This document shows positions 1 through 9,569 of a stretch of DNA of 64,000 nucleotides, piece after piece (within the stretch, counting starts at the first letter, position 1; the number at the start of each line of letters is the position of its first letter). A model generated the notes under the pieces. It saw only the letters and a program-made list of their open reading frames with translations, ran no database searches and was not told the origin of the DNA. Source of the DNA: Agapanthus africanus (lineage: Eukaryota; Streptophyta; Magnoliopsida; Asparagales; Amaryllidaceae); the NCBI GenBank assembly GCA_030015575.1, contig CM057347.1, forward strand, positions 507,163,176-507,227,175. The letters run 5' to 3'. The translations under genes and the position numbers were made by a program.

Positions 1-61
1 AAAACGACACATGAAGTGTGGAGTGGAAAGAGAAAGAGGTCCGACCGGGCGTGCCAGAATC
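1..61 (-). mobile_element. Internal end of Tat-like element T1 with primer-binding site
   Basis: This is the start of the internal region of a minus-strand LTR element whose body lies left of the window. The primer-binding site is at 38-56; read on the minus strand it begins TGGCACGCCCGGTCGGACC. It differs at one position from the site of T2 (24323-24341), and both sit five bases from their LTR. It is not the initiator-Met type (TGGTATCAGAGC). I do not assign the tRNA. A 66-codon ORF here is not considered a gene. Confidence 0.6.
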
Positions 62-593
62 TGTTCCCCTCCGAAAGACGGTGCACAAGACTGCGATGTC
101 CTGACGCTGAGATTCGGGGCAGATGCTATTTGGTTTTATCCGTCCACCTCTCCGAAAATGCCAAGTTGATTTATGGCACCGTGTATCGGAGGTTTAGACG
201 GATGCGGCCGATGTAGCAGACTTCGTCAGATTCCCCCCCGCTTGAGGGGTTTTTGATTGTGGGGACGCTCTTCCCTGCAGGCGCAAGCCCCTGCAGTTAA
301 TTACGCTACCGCATCGCGGTAGCAACTTTCTCCTTCTCCAGAATTTCACTTCGTGTCGTGTGTGTTTGTTTTGTTTGTGGTTGCCCGTGGATTGTATACG
401 GAGACTAAGTAATGCCGTCGCCCGTAGGACGTGGATTAGTCCAAATCCGTATTTACTTAGATTTGGGTTTAGTGTTTTTAGTTTAAGGATGCATTAGTCG
501 CGTTGCGGCTAAGATCAATTTAAACGTTCGTTAAGGATACGATAGTCCTGTTTGAGACTAAGATCAACTTAACGTAGTGATCTATTTAATATA

Positions 594-1106
594 TGGCCGT
601 CGGGACTCATCACCTCTCTGACGTCGTTGAAGGATTACAACGATAGGTGTCAGAGGAGATCAGAGATGTACCCTTGAACCAAAGTTGATTGGAGGTCTTA
701 TAGTCCAATTTGAGACTAAAGTCTGTTTGAATGTTTAAGGATACGTTAGCCATATTTGAGGCTAAGATCAACTTAAACGGGATCGTTTAGATCCGACAAA
801 AGAGCATTTAGGAGCTCTATTGTTCCAGTTTAGGGACATAGTGGTCCATAGGTGGTTTAGGGACATTGCGGTCCACATTCCAGTTTAGGGACATGGTGGT
901 CTATGTTCTAGTTTAGGGACGTGGTGGTCCGCTATTAGTTTAAGGACGTTCCGGTCCAACATTAGTTTAAGGACGTTCCGGTCCACGAGTTTAAGGACCC
1001 CGCAGTCCGTATTCATGTGTGGTCGTTGGGACCCGTCGCCTCTCTGACGTCGTTGAAGGATTACAACGAGAGGTGTTAGAGGAGCTCGGTGATGTACCCT
1101 CGAACC
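594..1106. repeat. 87-bp direct duplication in T1 LTR
   Basis: Positions 594-680 and 1021-1106 are near copies. Each contains CTGACGTCGTTGAAGG, then CAACG, then an AGGTG-type arm, so CGTTG/CAACG and CACCT/AGGTG style arms can pair. Between the copies lie units beginning AAGGATACG and the tandem repeat at 824-1008. Confidence 0.7.
824..1008. repeat. Seven 24-28-bp tandem units (AGTTTAGGGACnnnnnnGTCC)
   Basis: Seven successive units begin AGTTTAGGGA or AGTTTAAGGA, and most contain GGAC, six bases, then GTCC, a short inverted repeat. The units vary in their last 6-8 bases. This is a minisatellite-like block inside the T1 LTR with no stable reading frame. Confidence 0.75.
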
Positions 1107-1220
1107 GGATATAAATTGATTTAAGGGAGCAATCTCGCTCAGTCAATTTAATTTGAGGACTTACGGCCATGATAGGGCTAAGTCCAGTTGAAAAGTATTC
1201 AACGCCTTTTATTTGTTTTT

Positions 1221-2589
1221 GGTCTGTTAGACCTGTGTTAGGGCTTGGCCCATTTTTAAATAATGCATTGCATTATTTTCTATTTTTTTGTTTGGGCTCT
1301 GCCCATAAAAGATGCAGAGCATCAATTTATTTTGGGCTCTGCAAGGCATCTGCATAGCATTTTTATTATTTTGTTTGGGCTTTACCCATTTATAAATGAT
1401 GCAAAGCATCAATTTAATTAGGCCTGTTTGGTCTTTTAATTGGGCCTGGCCCTTCAGGAAACGCATTGCATTTTCAGGCGCTTTGCGCCAATCAGAGAAC
1501 GCAAGCGCTTGCAATGACGACATGTGTCATGCAAGCGCAGTGCGCTGCGTGAGTGCGCTGCGCTTGCGCTGCTGATACGTGGCACACCTTGGTGAGTTGC
1601 GCCAATCACAGAGAGCCAAGCTCTATCTCAAAGCTCATAGCGCAAGTGATTCAGATGCTGACACGTGGCGCTTTTCCAAGAGCGCAACAGCGCAGTTTGG
1701 AAGTGCAAAGCACTAAGAATCTTTTAGATTCAAGAACAGAAGTGCAAAGCACTATTTGATTTCTTGATCTAATTTAGATCTAAGAAAAATAAGTTTTTTT
1801 TTAATTTCATTTCAAGAACCAGAGGTTCATAAAAGTGCAAAGCACTATTTTTTTTATTTTGTTGTTTTCTTGTTTTAAAGAACCAGTGGTTTATAAGAAG
1901 TGCAAAGCACTGTCTATTATGCGAAGATCATTGATCTGGTTTTTAGATCAATGATTTATTAAAAGAGATTTCTTCTCTCTCGTGAAGGTTTTTACCTTTT
2001 TCTTTGAAATTTTCTCAGAGTTCTCTCTCTGTTTGAAGCTCTTGACTTTTTTCAAGAAAATGTTTTTTCTTTTTTTCTTTTTTAATTGAGGCTTGGGGTC
2101 CTTTTTATAGTGCCCATAAATTAGTTAAAGAGATCTTTCTCTGAGTGATTTGAGGAATTTTCCCCACCATTGGATCTTTGATCCAAGGGGTTCTGTTTTA
2201 CAGAAGAAAATCTTCTTGTTTTAACAAAAACAGAAAAGATTTCTTGAAATCTCCATTCTGTTTTGCATATCTCCCCATCGCTTGACGCGCAGCGCGACTG
2301 CGCAAGCGCATCTGCGCGACACGTGACGTGTCGCGCAGCGCACAGCGCAGCGCGACTGTGCAAGCGCATCCGCGCTGACACGTGTCGCGCAGCGCAGTGC
2401 CTGCGCAACTGAAGCGTTGCTTCCTTTAATTTTACTTGAAATAGAGCTTTGCTCTGATTGGGCGCACTGCCTTGGGCGCTGCGCTGCCTTATCAGCCTTT
2501 GACACGTGGCGTATTGCGCGCAGCGCACGGGATTTGAAGCGTTGCTTCAAAATTTTGAATTTTTGAAATTCAAACAGAGCCTTGCTCTG
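1221..2589. repeat. Dense field of mini-hairpins with three-base loops
   Basis: At least 20 perfect inverted repeats with arms of 4-9 bases and a loop of exactly three bases occur here. Examples: 1221-1233 GGTCT/AGACC, 1261-1275 TAATGC/GCATTA, 1398-1410 GATGC/GCATC, 1477-1489 GGCGC/GCGCC, 1612-1624 AGAGC/GCTCT, 1816-1828 GAACC/GGTTC, 2170-2186 TTGGATC/GATCCAA, 2411-2423 GAAGC/GCTTC, 2443-2455 AGAGC/GCTCT, 2533-2551 TTTGAAGC/GCTTCAAA, 2554-2574 TTTGAATTT/AAATTCAAA, 2575-2589 CAGAGC/GCTCTG. AGTGCAAAGCACT occurs four times (1702, 1741, 1834, 1899). Confidence 0.8.
2281..2520 (-). promoter_or_regulatory. GC-rich ACGT-box cluster in T1 LTR
   Basis: Several ACACGTG-type cores (near 2311, 2371 and 2500) sit in GCGCAGCGC-rich sequence, with further ones near 1575 and 1660. 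The arrangement resembles the G-box array of the T2 LTR. Binding by bZIP or bHLH factors is an inference from the motif only. Confidence 0.4.
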
Positions 2590-2602
2590 ATTGGGGGAAA
2601 CA

Positions 2603-3597
2603 ATATAAGTTCTATTCTTCATTCCTATCTCTTATCTAAATCCCAATCACATACCCCTACGTGTGTGTATATATCACCCCTACACTTGGAAATTCAAATC
2701 AAGCAATCATACTCTTGTCCGTTGTCCAAAGCACTTCTTAATTGGTGAATTTTTAGATGAATTTGGCTCACACATTCTTCATGCGATCGTTAATACTTCT
2801 TGAGATACCAACAACCGATTACAAAATGTGTATGCACAATAAGGCGTAATTTCTAGTCTTGTAACACCTAAGGCTTTAGCAGTGACTTCCAAATCAGTTG
2901 GTCTAAGGCACTAGGTGATGAAGCACCCTCGCTAAATTTTTTTTTCTATTAATGCAGCCTTAAGTAATTACAAAAACCAGTGTTCATTTTTTTCTTTATT
3001 CACACTTGTATTTATTGTATTTTTCTTCATACTAAGGACTTTAGACATGAGCATTTCAACGTCTCTTCTACTATTCCAAGTTTCAAGGTTCGTGTTTGCG
3101 CAAATTTTGTAGGGTATATATTTTTAGAATTTAGACTTAAGCTAGGAATTATTTTTCAAACTTACACTTTAATAAAAATATCGATACTCTTCCCTTGTTT
3201 TAACTTAGCCCAAGAAGTGAGCTCAAAATTTGCCTATTTCTAAATAAACTACAAAGGCATATACTTTCTACCGTTAAACTTTAAGAAAAGTTATTTTTAG
3301 GGTTTTTAATTTACTAAGTCTAGATCTAGTTGTTCCTAACTAGTTAACCTATTTGTCAAACTCAAGTCAATTATGGCCAAAATTGAATATTTTAATTTTT
3401 TAATTTTTAAAAAATTTCAATTTTTTATGGGTTTTAAAAATAAGTATGCAAATGCAAAAATGTACATATGAATGCGAAGGAAGAAGGCTTACCGAGCATA
3501 CCCCCAAACTTAAACTTGACAGTGTCCTCACTGTCATGCTATACCAAGAGGGTCAAAATGTCGGCACTCCCATGTTTATTTATTATTATTATTTTTT
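2603..3597 (-). mobile_element. 3' internal region of element A, noncoding
   Basis: This is AT-rich sequence between the T1 LTR and the long ORF of element A. On the minus strand at about 3490-3535 it reads GAGGACACTGTC followed by AAGTTTAAGTTTGGGGG, a polypurine-like stretch of the kind seen downstream of coding regions in Athila-type elements. Short ORFs here show no recognisable features. The 3' LTR of A is not in the window. Confidence 0.35.
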
Positions 3598-5646
3598 TTA
3601 TTTAAAAGAAAAAAAACAAAAAATATATATAGATATATACAACAAGGTCCTCCCCAAACTAAACAAGGCCTTACATAAGCCAAAGGTTAGCACCAACCAT
3701 TCAAAAATTCTATCGTGATAATGGCAGGGTTGGTGAAAGAATGAGGTGTAGAGAAAAGAGTTGAGAAACACACGAGACCGTATGGGAAGAAGAGTGGAAT
3801 ATGGTCTCGGTGGAGGAGAAGAATGGCAGAAAAGAGAAAGAAGTGAAGTACAATCTTGAGGGTGTAAATCAAGTGAATAAATTAGCACAATTTGTGATGA
3901 CCGATGTGTTAAAAGCGATTGTGCTAATCTATCAACCCGTCGAGAAATGGGGTCAAATCCCTCAAGATTCGCAAGAAAACATGGGTACATCGAACTTGGT
4001 AAACCCTCTATTGAAAATGGAAACGCGACGGAGTCTTGCGTGGTCGAAACGATAGGAAAGACGAAAGGGAGTGATTTAGGGATAGTGTTATTCTCACCTA
4101 AGCAAATTGTCTCGAACTCGAAGGATTCCATCAATGGTTTGAAATGACTGTAAGCAACCGAGTCTGATAGTTCAACTAACTCATCTGAAAATTCAAAGGA
4201 TTCAAACTCGGGCGGTGAGTCTTTAAAATCGTCCGAAAAAGTGAAGCACTCGTAATCGGTATCGGCTGTGAGAACTGTGTCAGATTCAAAGAGGTACGCA
4301 CTAGTGGCGTCCAAACTGCTACGATCGAAGAGAAATCTTTCAAACTCACAGTCTCCCTGCGTGATCTTTTGTGTGGTCGGAACGATTGGAAGGATGAGGT
4401 GTGATTTAGGAAGTATAACAGTTAAAGGTTCAGGAGGATGAACTGGAAAATTCGACACATCAAACAAAAATGGTTCATCCTCAATACTATCCTCAATACA
4501 TTTCTCAATACTATCCTCATAATTTTCCTCAAAATTTAGCTTATCCATGCCATTATCATCAAAATCAAGACGCATATGAAGTTCGGGAGAAACATTTAAT
4601 GACTCGGGATGATGAATTGGAGATAAAATTTCAGTCAAATTTACGGGTTCATCATCCAAAATATTCCCGGCGTCTATATCCTCAATCAAGTGAAAATCAA
4701 TTTTTTCTGACACCTCATCAAAAGCATGGATATTTATCAATTCAGGTTCTAGGGTGGAGGTGTAGAGATCGGAAGGATTAGGTGTGGTTTCACTCGAAAG
4801 AGACTCTTCACAATCTTGCAAATCAAGCACTACAAAGTCGCACAACTCATTAAATGTTTTATTTTCAACTGATGAATCATTTGGAACACTTGTTTGAAAA
4901 CCAGAATTGTAGGATTCAATTGGGTATGGGTAGGTTTGATTTGGAAAGGTGTAGAACTCACTCTCTCCTCTCAAATTCTCACTCTGTCCAACCGCCTCAT
5001 CATACATTGGAAGATTTGGAGCTAGTTGGAAACTAGCTACCGGTTCATTAGGTTGCATAAGGACGGCAATGGACGCATCCACATTCCTCATCATTTGGTT
5101 TGTCGCTAACATATAAGCCTCTAACGACTGTTCTAGACTAAACATGGGTTGTGAAGGGGTTTCGGTAAAAAATTCAAAATTGTTTGGATACGTGAAACTC
5201 CCAAATGGTTGTGTCGAAGAAATGTCTAGGGAAGGTGGGAAAGTCGGGTAGGACTGGTAGGAATTGGATGGTTGGATAGGAGTAGGATCAACATTTGGAT
5301 AAAAAGGTGAATGGACTTGTTGATCCCAAGAACTGGATGTGTTGAGAGGAGTGAAAGATCGGCTACGAGATAATTCAATGTGTTCGGCAATAGACATGGG
5401 TTTCGGAGTTACATTCGGGCTCGAAAAAGTGGTATCAACGTAAGAAGGTGGTGAAGATTGAAATGGTTGATACAAAGTGGATTGCAGAGTCGAACTGTTT
5501 CTCCTAAACGCTTCTATTCGATCTTTCAAAGAAATTTTGGGCATGGAGGGGTCGTCCGTAAATCGACCAAAACAATTCGCGTACGAAGCAAAGTTTGGTT
5601 CCGGGTACCAAAGTTCGGTAAGAGATTTGTGAGGTGGGGTACCCAT
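3598..5646 (-). CDS. 682-codon ORF of element A, function unknown
   Basis: This is one uninterrupted frame from ATG 5646 to a stop at 3598, starting about 1.2 kb downstream of A's primer site, where gag would be expected. No gag, zinc-knuckle, protease, RT or integrase motif is visible. The N-terminal third is rich in Pro, Ser and Thr; the middle is acidic, with repeated Glu/Asp-Ser runs such as EDSIEKCIEDSIEDE; the last 60 residues turn hydrophobic (FCFFSFK end) and probably read into 3' noncoding sequence. The helix-like SLEQSLEAYMLATNQMM faintly recalls the region after gag in Athila elements, but this is weak. The frame is intact while neighbouring elements are broken, so it may be young or under selection. 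It could be a diverged gag or a protein of a non-autonomous element. Confidence 0.55.
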   Translation of the reverse strand: MGTPPHKSLTELWYPEPNFASYANCFGRFTDDPSMPKISLKDRIEAFRRNSSTLQSTLYQPFQSSPPSYVDTTFSSPNVTPKPMSIAEHIELSRSRSFTPLNTSSSWDQQVHSPFYPNVDPTPIQPSNSYQSYPTFPPSLDISSTQPFGSFTYPNNFEFFTETPSQPMFSLEQSLEAYMLATNQMMRNVDASIAVLMQPNEPVASFQLAPNLPMYDEAVGQSENLRGESEFYTFPNQTYPYPIESYNSGFQTSVPNDSSVENKTFNELCDFVVLDLQDCEESLSSETTPNPSDLYTSTLEPELINIHAFDEVSEKIDFHLIEDIDAGNILDDEPVNLTEILSPIHHPESLNVSPELHMRLDFDDNGMDKLNFEENYEDSIEKCIEDSIEDEPFLFDVSNFPVHPPEPLTVILPKSHLILPIVPTTQKITQGDCEFERFLFDRSSLDATSAYLFESDTVLTADTDYECFTFSDDFKDSPPEFESFEFSDELVELSDSVAYSHFKPLMESFEFETICLGENNTIPKSLPFVFPIVSTTQDSVAFPFSIEGLPSSMYPCFLANLEGFDPISRRVDRLAQSLLTHRSSQIVLIYSLDLHPQDCTSLLSLFCHSSPPPRPYSTLLPIRSRVFLNSFLYTSFFHQPCHYHDRIFEWLVLTFGLCKALFSLGRTLLYISIYIFCFFSFK

Positions 5647-6830
5647 GATGGAAGAAGGGAGAAAAAGAATGTGGGGTGCAAGGATTTCTTAGCGACGAGA
5701 TGCAAGTTTTTATAAAAAAAAATTCATTTTTTTTCTTTTTCTCTTTATTTGGAACTTTTTGCAAAAATTTTCGATAAAGGGCTTAGACACACTTTCAATC
5801 AACCACAAATGCACAATCAGGCCTAAATCTAGGGTCACATAGGTCAGCTAGACAGCTCCTAACTGTTCCAAAGGGCTAGAAATAGGATCTCAAACCGCCT
5901 CTTCACCGCCAATTGCGGCCAGGTAAGTGCCGGGTGAGTGGGAGGCTCTCCACTACAAGTAGTGGCCCTAATTAAATAACCACTTGCCTTAGACACACTT
6001 GCCTAGACACCGCAAAGTCAGGTTGGGATCAACGGCCGATGCCTACAACTAGTCCTCTGTCCTATTGAGCTCGACGTCCTTAGAGCTGAGTCTAGTATTT
6101 TTTAATTAAAAATGGTCAATGCATATGCCTTATGTGATTTCTGGGATCCTGCGAAGGGTGATGAAATCCCCACCCAATCTGGATTGGTCTCAAGCCCCTT
6201 AAAGTCCGATTAAAAATATGCAAAATAGTAACAACCACTTGCAATCAAATTTTTTATTTTAAGCGCGGCGCAAAGAATCCTGCACAAGATCAATTATTGG
6301 AAGGGGGAGAGATTTTTAAGCGTAAAGAATCCTGCAGGCAAATTTACAGAGGAGATATTTTAGGTTGCAGAGGAGAGATAAAGGGAACTAATAGTGGGAT
6401 TTCCTCGTGATGACGTCGGCTTTCAGCCACGGTTCCGCCGCAAGATGGGGGTTCTAGACGCGTTTCCGCGGTGTTCAGTAGGGTTCAAGCCCCAAGAAAT
6501 TTTTTGAGAGGATGATGTCGCCACTACGCGGCAATTCCGTGGTCAGAAGGCGCTCCAAGCGGCGGTTCCGCGGTCTCCTGTTCTGTTCGAGTCCCGAGAT
6601 TTTTTCTACTTCTCTGTTTTGATTTTCCCCTATTTTTCAGATCTTTGGTTTTCTGTTTTTATTTCTGGATTTTTGCAGATCTGAATTTGTTTTGCGGTCC
6701 TGCAAAATTCACACGAAAAATACCCTTCACAAAATAAAAGATGATAAAATTTTTATATTTTTTTTATTTTCGGTTTTTATAATTTTTTTTATATTAACCC
6801 GAAATTACAAAAAGAAAATAACACGCCATC
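5647..6830 (-). other. Untranslated leader of element A
   Basis: About 1.2 kb between primer site and ORF. Near 6400-6600 it contains several GC-rich CGGTTCCGCGG-like motifs, also found in A's LTR near 7780-7830. No gene is supported. Confidence 0.45.
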
Positions 6831-6846
6831 CCCGGCAACGGCGCCA
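6829..6846 (-). other. Athila-type primer-binding site of element A
   Basis: On the minus strand this reads TGGCGCCGTTGCCGGGGA, the tRNA-Asp-type primer site known from Athila-lineage elements, two bases from the LTR end. It sets the orientation (minus) and the LTR boundary at 6849. Confidence 0.75.
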
Positions 6847-6848
6847 TT

Positions 6849-8242
6849 TGGTTCGTTAGTCAAAGAATAATTTATAACCGCAATCAAGAACGACGTCGCT
6901 TGGTAGCTAGCCGGTGAATACGGGTCGGTCCACAGGGATTTTGTGAATTTCCTAATTGTTCTTACGAGTTAATTCCGAACGGTGTGAACGGATTGATTAA
7001 ATCTAAAAATTAAATTTATCTAGATCTAAATTTTGCTAGGGTTAGGTTTAGGTTAGGGTTGGAAAGTCAATAAATCTTCCACCGCTTTCAATACCCAAAT
7101 TAAGATCTATGAGGAGTTATGGTAATTATTAATAAAGGGGATTAGGACCATCGGGAAGAAACGGTATTTCTTCCTCTAGGTTCTTGTCATTCCTTTCTTA
7201 ATCCTTACCCTAACCTCCATGGAAAACACGTTCAACCGGGCCTTTATACTACGGTATCACCGCTACCTCGTGGGATAGGGTGCCGTAGGGAGCGGTGTGT
7301 GCATATATGCATGGAGTCCTATTAATTATATGTGATGGGTAAGAAAGGGGTGAGAGATCTTCATCTCTTAAGCCTTCCCCAAAACTAACCCTAACAAGCG
7401 AGAAGATTACTCGCTCATTAGGGAATTGAAGAATATATCTAAACTATCTATCTAGGGCAAGGAATTAAAGATCTAACTAGGACAGATAAGAAATTACCTA
7501 GGGCAGATAATAAAATTAACTAGGGCGATGAAAAGAAAACTTACTCCTATTTTATTGATGCACTCTTCATTCTTTACAGATCTGAATTTGAGATTTACAA
7601 TGAGGCACAAGAAGAGGCATAACCTAAAAAAGGTTTTAGGGCTTCTATTTATAGATTCATAAAAACCCTAGGGTTACAGTCGAGTCACGTCTGCTATTAC
7701 AATTTTACCCCCTAAGAAAAAGAACTAGTCAACGCTCGCCAGCCGCCTCAGGAATTTTCCACCAACACTTGCGACATGTGGCCGCGGATCCGCGGCCAAA
7801 GCCCACGTTTGGCCGCAGTTCCGCGGCCGTATATGGGGTTTGTGGGCTCAATTTCTCTGGGCTTCTTCTGTTGCATTTGTACTTATATTTTCTTCAGTTT
7901 GTTCTTCAGAATGTCTTCTGGTTCTCTTCCAGATCTCTACAGTGAGTAATGTCATGGACTTTTCCGTTTGCTTCATGTTGAAGTCTTGAATCTTGAGCTG
8001 CCTTTGTACTTTATGAACTTGTTTATTGATTTTTGTTATTCTCCAAATTGTAGGCTTGATCAAGATTCTTCCATTTGTCGGTCGTAGTCTCACTTTGTAT
8101 CATCTTTTTCATCAATTTCACTGTTTTTATTTCGAGAACCTGTAACCTGCAACTATGTAGTAGACATGGGTCAAAAGCACCTGTTTATTTGTAAACTGAA
8201 TAAGAATGGGGTCTATAAGAATGCAAAATTATGGTATGAACA
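6849..8242 (-). mobile_element. 5' LTR of element A, inserted in pol of element B
   Basis: The LTR is bounded by TG at 6849 beside the primer site and CA at 8242. At 8243 the B polyprotein frame begins abruptly, so A inserted between B's RNase H and integrase; the five bases 8243-8247 (CGTAT) should be the TSD, but its partner is outside the window. The LTR carries an 18-bp perfect palindrome at 7780-7797, a variant at 7811-7828, and a telomere-like stretch (7035-7061). Confidence 0.65.
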
Positions 8243-9569
8243 CGTATCTTAAAGATCCGTCTTCATAAATGATGAAGTCTGTTCTGAGTCCATTCTCTAC
8301 TTGTTCCCTGATCTTTTGCAAGTTAGCATCACTTGCTTGAGCTGTTTTGATCTGATTGACAATGGTAGATTGAACGTGTAAATTCATCAAACTTAAAGCG
8401 TTACTTGGCATGACCACTTCAATCTCTATCTGATACAAGTCTTGTTGAAGCTTCCACTGAGCGGTGAGATGCATTGCTAATGGTTGGCGACTAAGGGCAT
8501 CAGGTACCACATTCACCTTCCCTGGATGATATTGCAGCTTGATATCGAAGTCCGCCATAAGTTCTAACCATCGTCTCTGCCGCATATTAAGCTTTTTCTG
8601 AGTAAACACATATTTCAGACTCTTCTGATCTGTGTATATGTCAACTCATTCACCAAGAAGATAATGGCGCCAAATCTTAAGAGCAAAGATTACGGCCGCC
8701 AACTCCAAATCATGCGTCGGGTAATTGCGCTCATGAATTTTCAGCCGTCTTGAAGCATAAGCTACAACCTTACCGTGCTGATGTAGAACACATCCTAATC
8801 CCTTACCGGATGCATCGTAATGCACAACGAAACCTCCAGATTGGTCCGGTATAACGAGAATATGGGCTGATGTCAACTTTGACTTGAGTTCTACGAAAGC
8901 TTGTCCGCATGCTTCTGACCACAAGAATTCTTCATCTTTACGTGTGAGCTTGGTCGGGGTTGTTGCAATCTTGGAAAATCCTTCAATGAACCTTCTGTAA
9001 TATCCAGCTAGACCCAAGAAACTTTGAATGTCCTTCACTGACTTTGGTGTCGTCCATTCACTTACTGCTGAAACTTTCGCTGGATCCATAGAGATTCCAT
9101 CGCCTGATACGATATGTCCAAGAAAACCAACTTGATCTAGCCAAAACTCGCACTTGCTGTACTTGGCGTAGAGTTGATATTGTCGTAGAGTTTCCAGGAC
9201 AATTCGTAGGTGCTCGGCATGCTCTTTCCGACTCTTAGAATACACCAGGATGTCGTCGATGAAGATGACAATAAACCTATCTATGTACTCTCGGAAAACT
9301 TGATTCATCATGTTCATGAATATTGCTGGTGCGTTGGTCACTCCAAATGGCATCACAAGAAATTCGTAATGACCATAGCGAGTTTTGAATGCCGTTTTAT
9401 GGATATCAGATTCCTTGACCTTCACCTGATGATAACCGGAACGAAAATCTAACTTGGAGAAAACACAAGATCCACTTAGCTGATCGAACAGATCGTCGGT
9501 GCGCGGTAGTGGGTACTTGTTCTTTATCGTTACTTCGTTCAAGGCTCTAGAATCAATGAACATTCTGTA
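8243..9569 (-). pseudogene. Element B reverse transcriptase/RNase H fragment
   Basis: This is the middle of a gypsy pol. The RT carries [41 protein letters not shown] and the catalytic IDDILVYS, followed by FLGHIVS and [15 protein letters not shown]. RNase H begins near [17 protein letters not shown] at 8646-8648 interrupts RNase H before the tether to integrase ([15 protein letters not shown]). The right end is cut by the solo copia LTR and the left end by element A, so the integrase is missing here. Chromovirus affinity is inferred from the motifs and from the LTR family. Confidence 0.85.
9565..9569. repeat. Target-site duplication CTGTA (left)
   Basis: Matches 11652-11656. The B reading frame (codons for GGSYR, then MFIDSRAL) rejoins across the pair. 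Confidence 0.85.

Larger units (their letters stand above)
62..2602 (-). mobile_element. 5' LTR of Tat-like element T1
   Basis: The left edge is fixed by the primer site and a terminal TG at 62-63. The right edge, a CA at 2601-2602, is inferred from the end of the repeat-rich composition and could be wrong. The first 300 bases share an order of motifs with the T2 LTR (AGATTC, a C-rich/G-rich hairpin, GATTGTGGGGA, a CTGCAG- or GGCAGC-type stem, GTTAATTA), so the two elements are related. The rest holds several repeat layers: 24-28-bp tandem units, an 87-bp duplication, many mini-hairpins and ACGT-core boxes. No coding sequence is supported. Confidence 0.5.
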
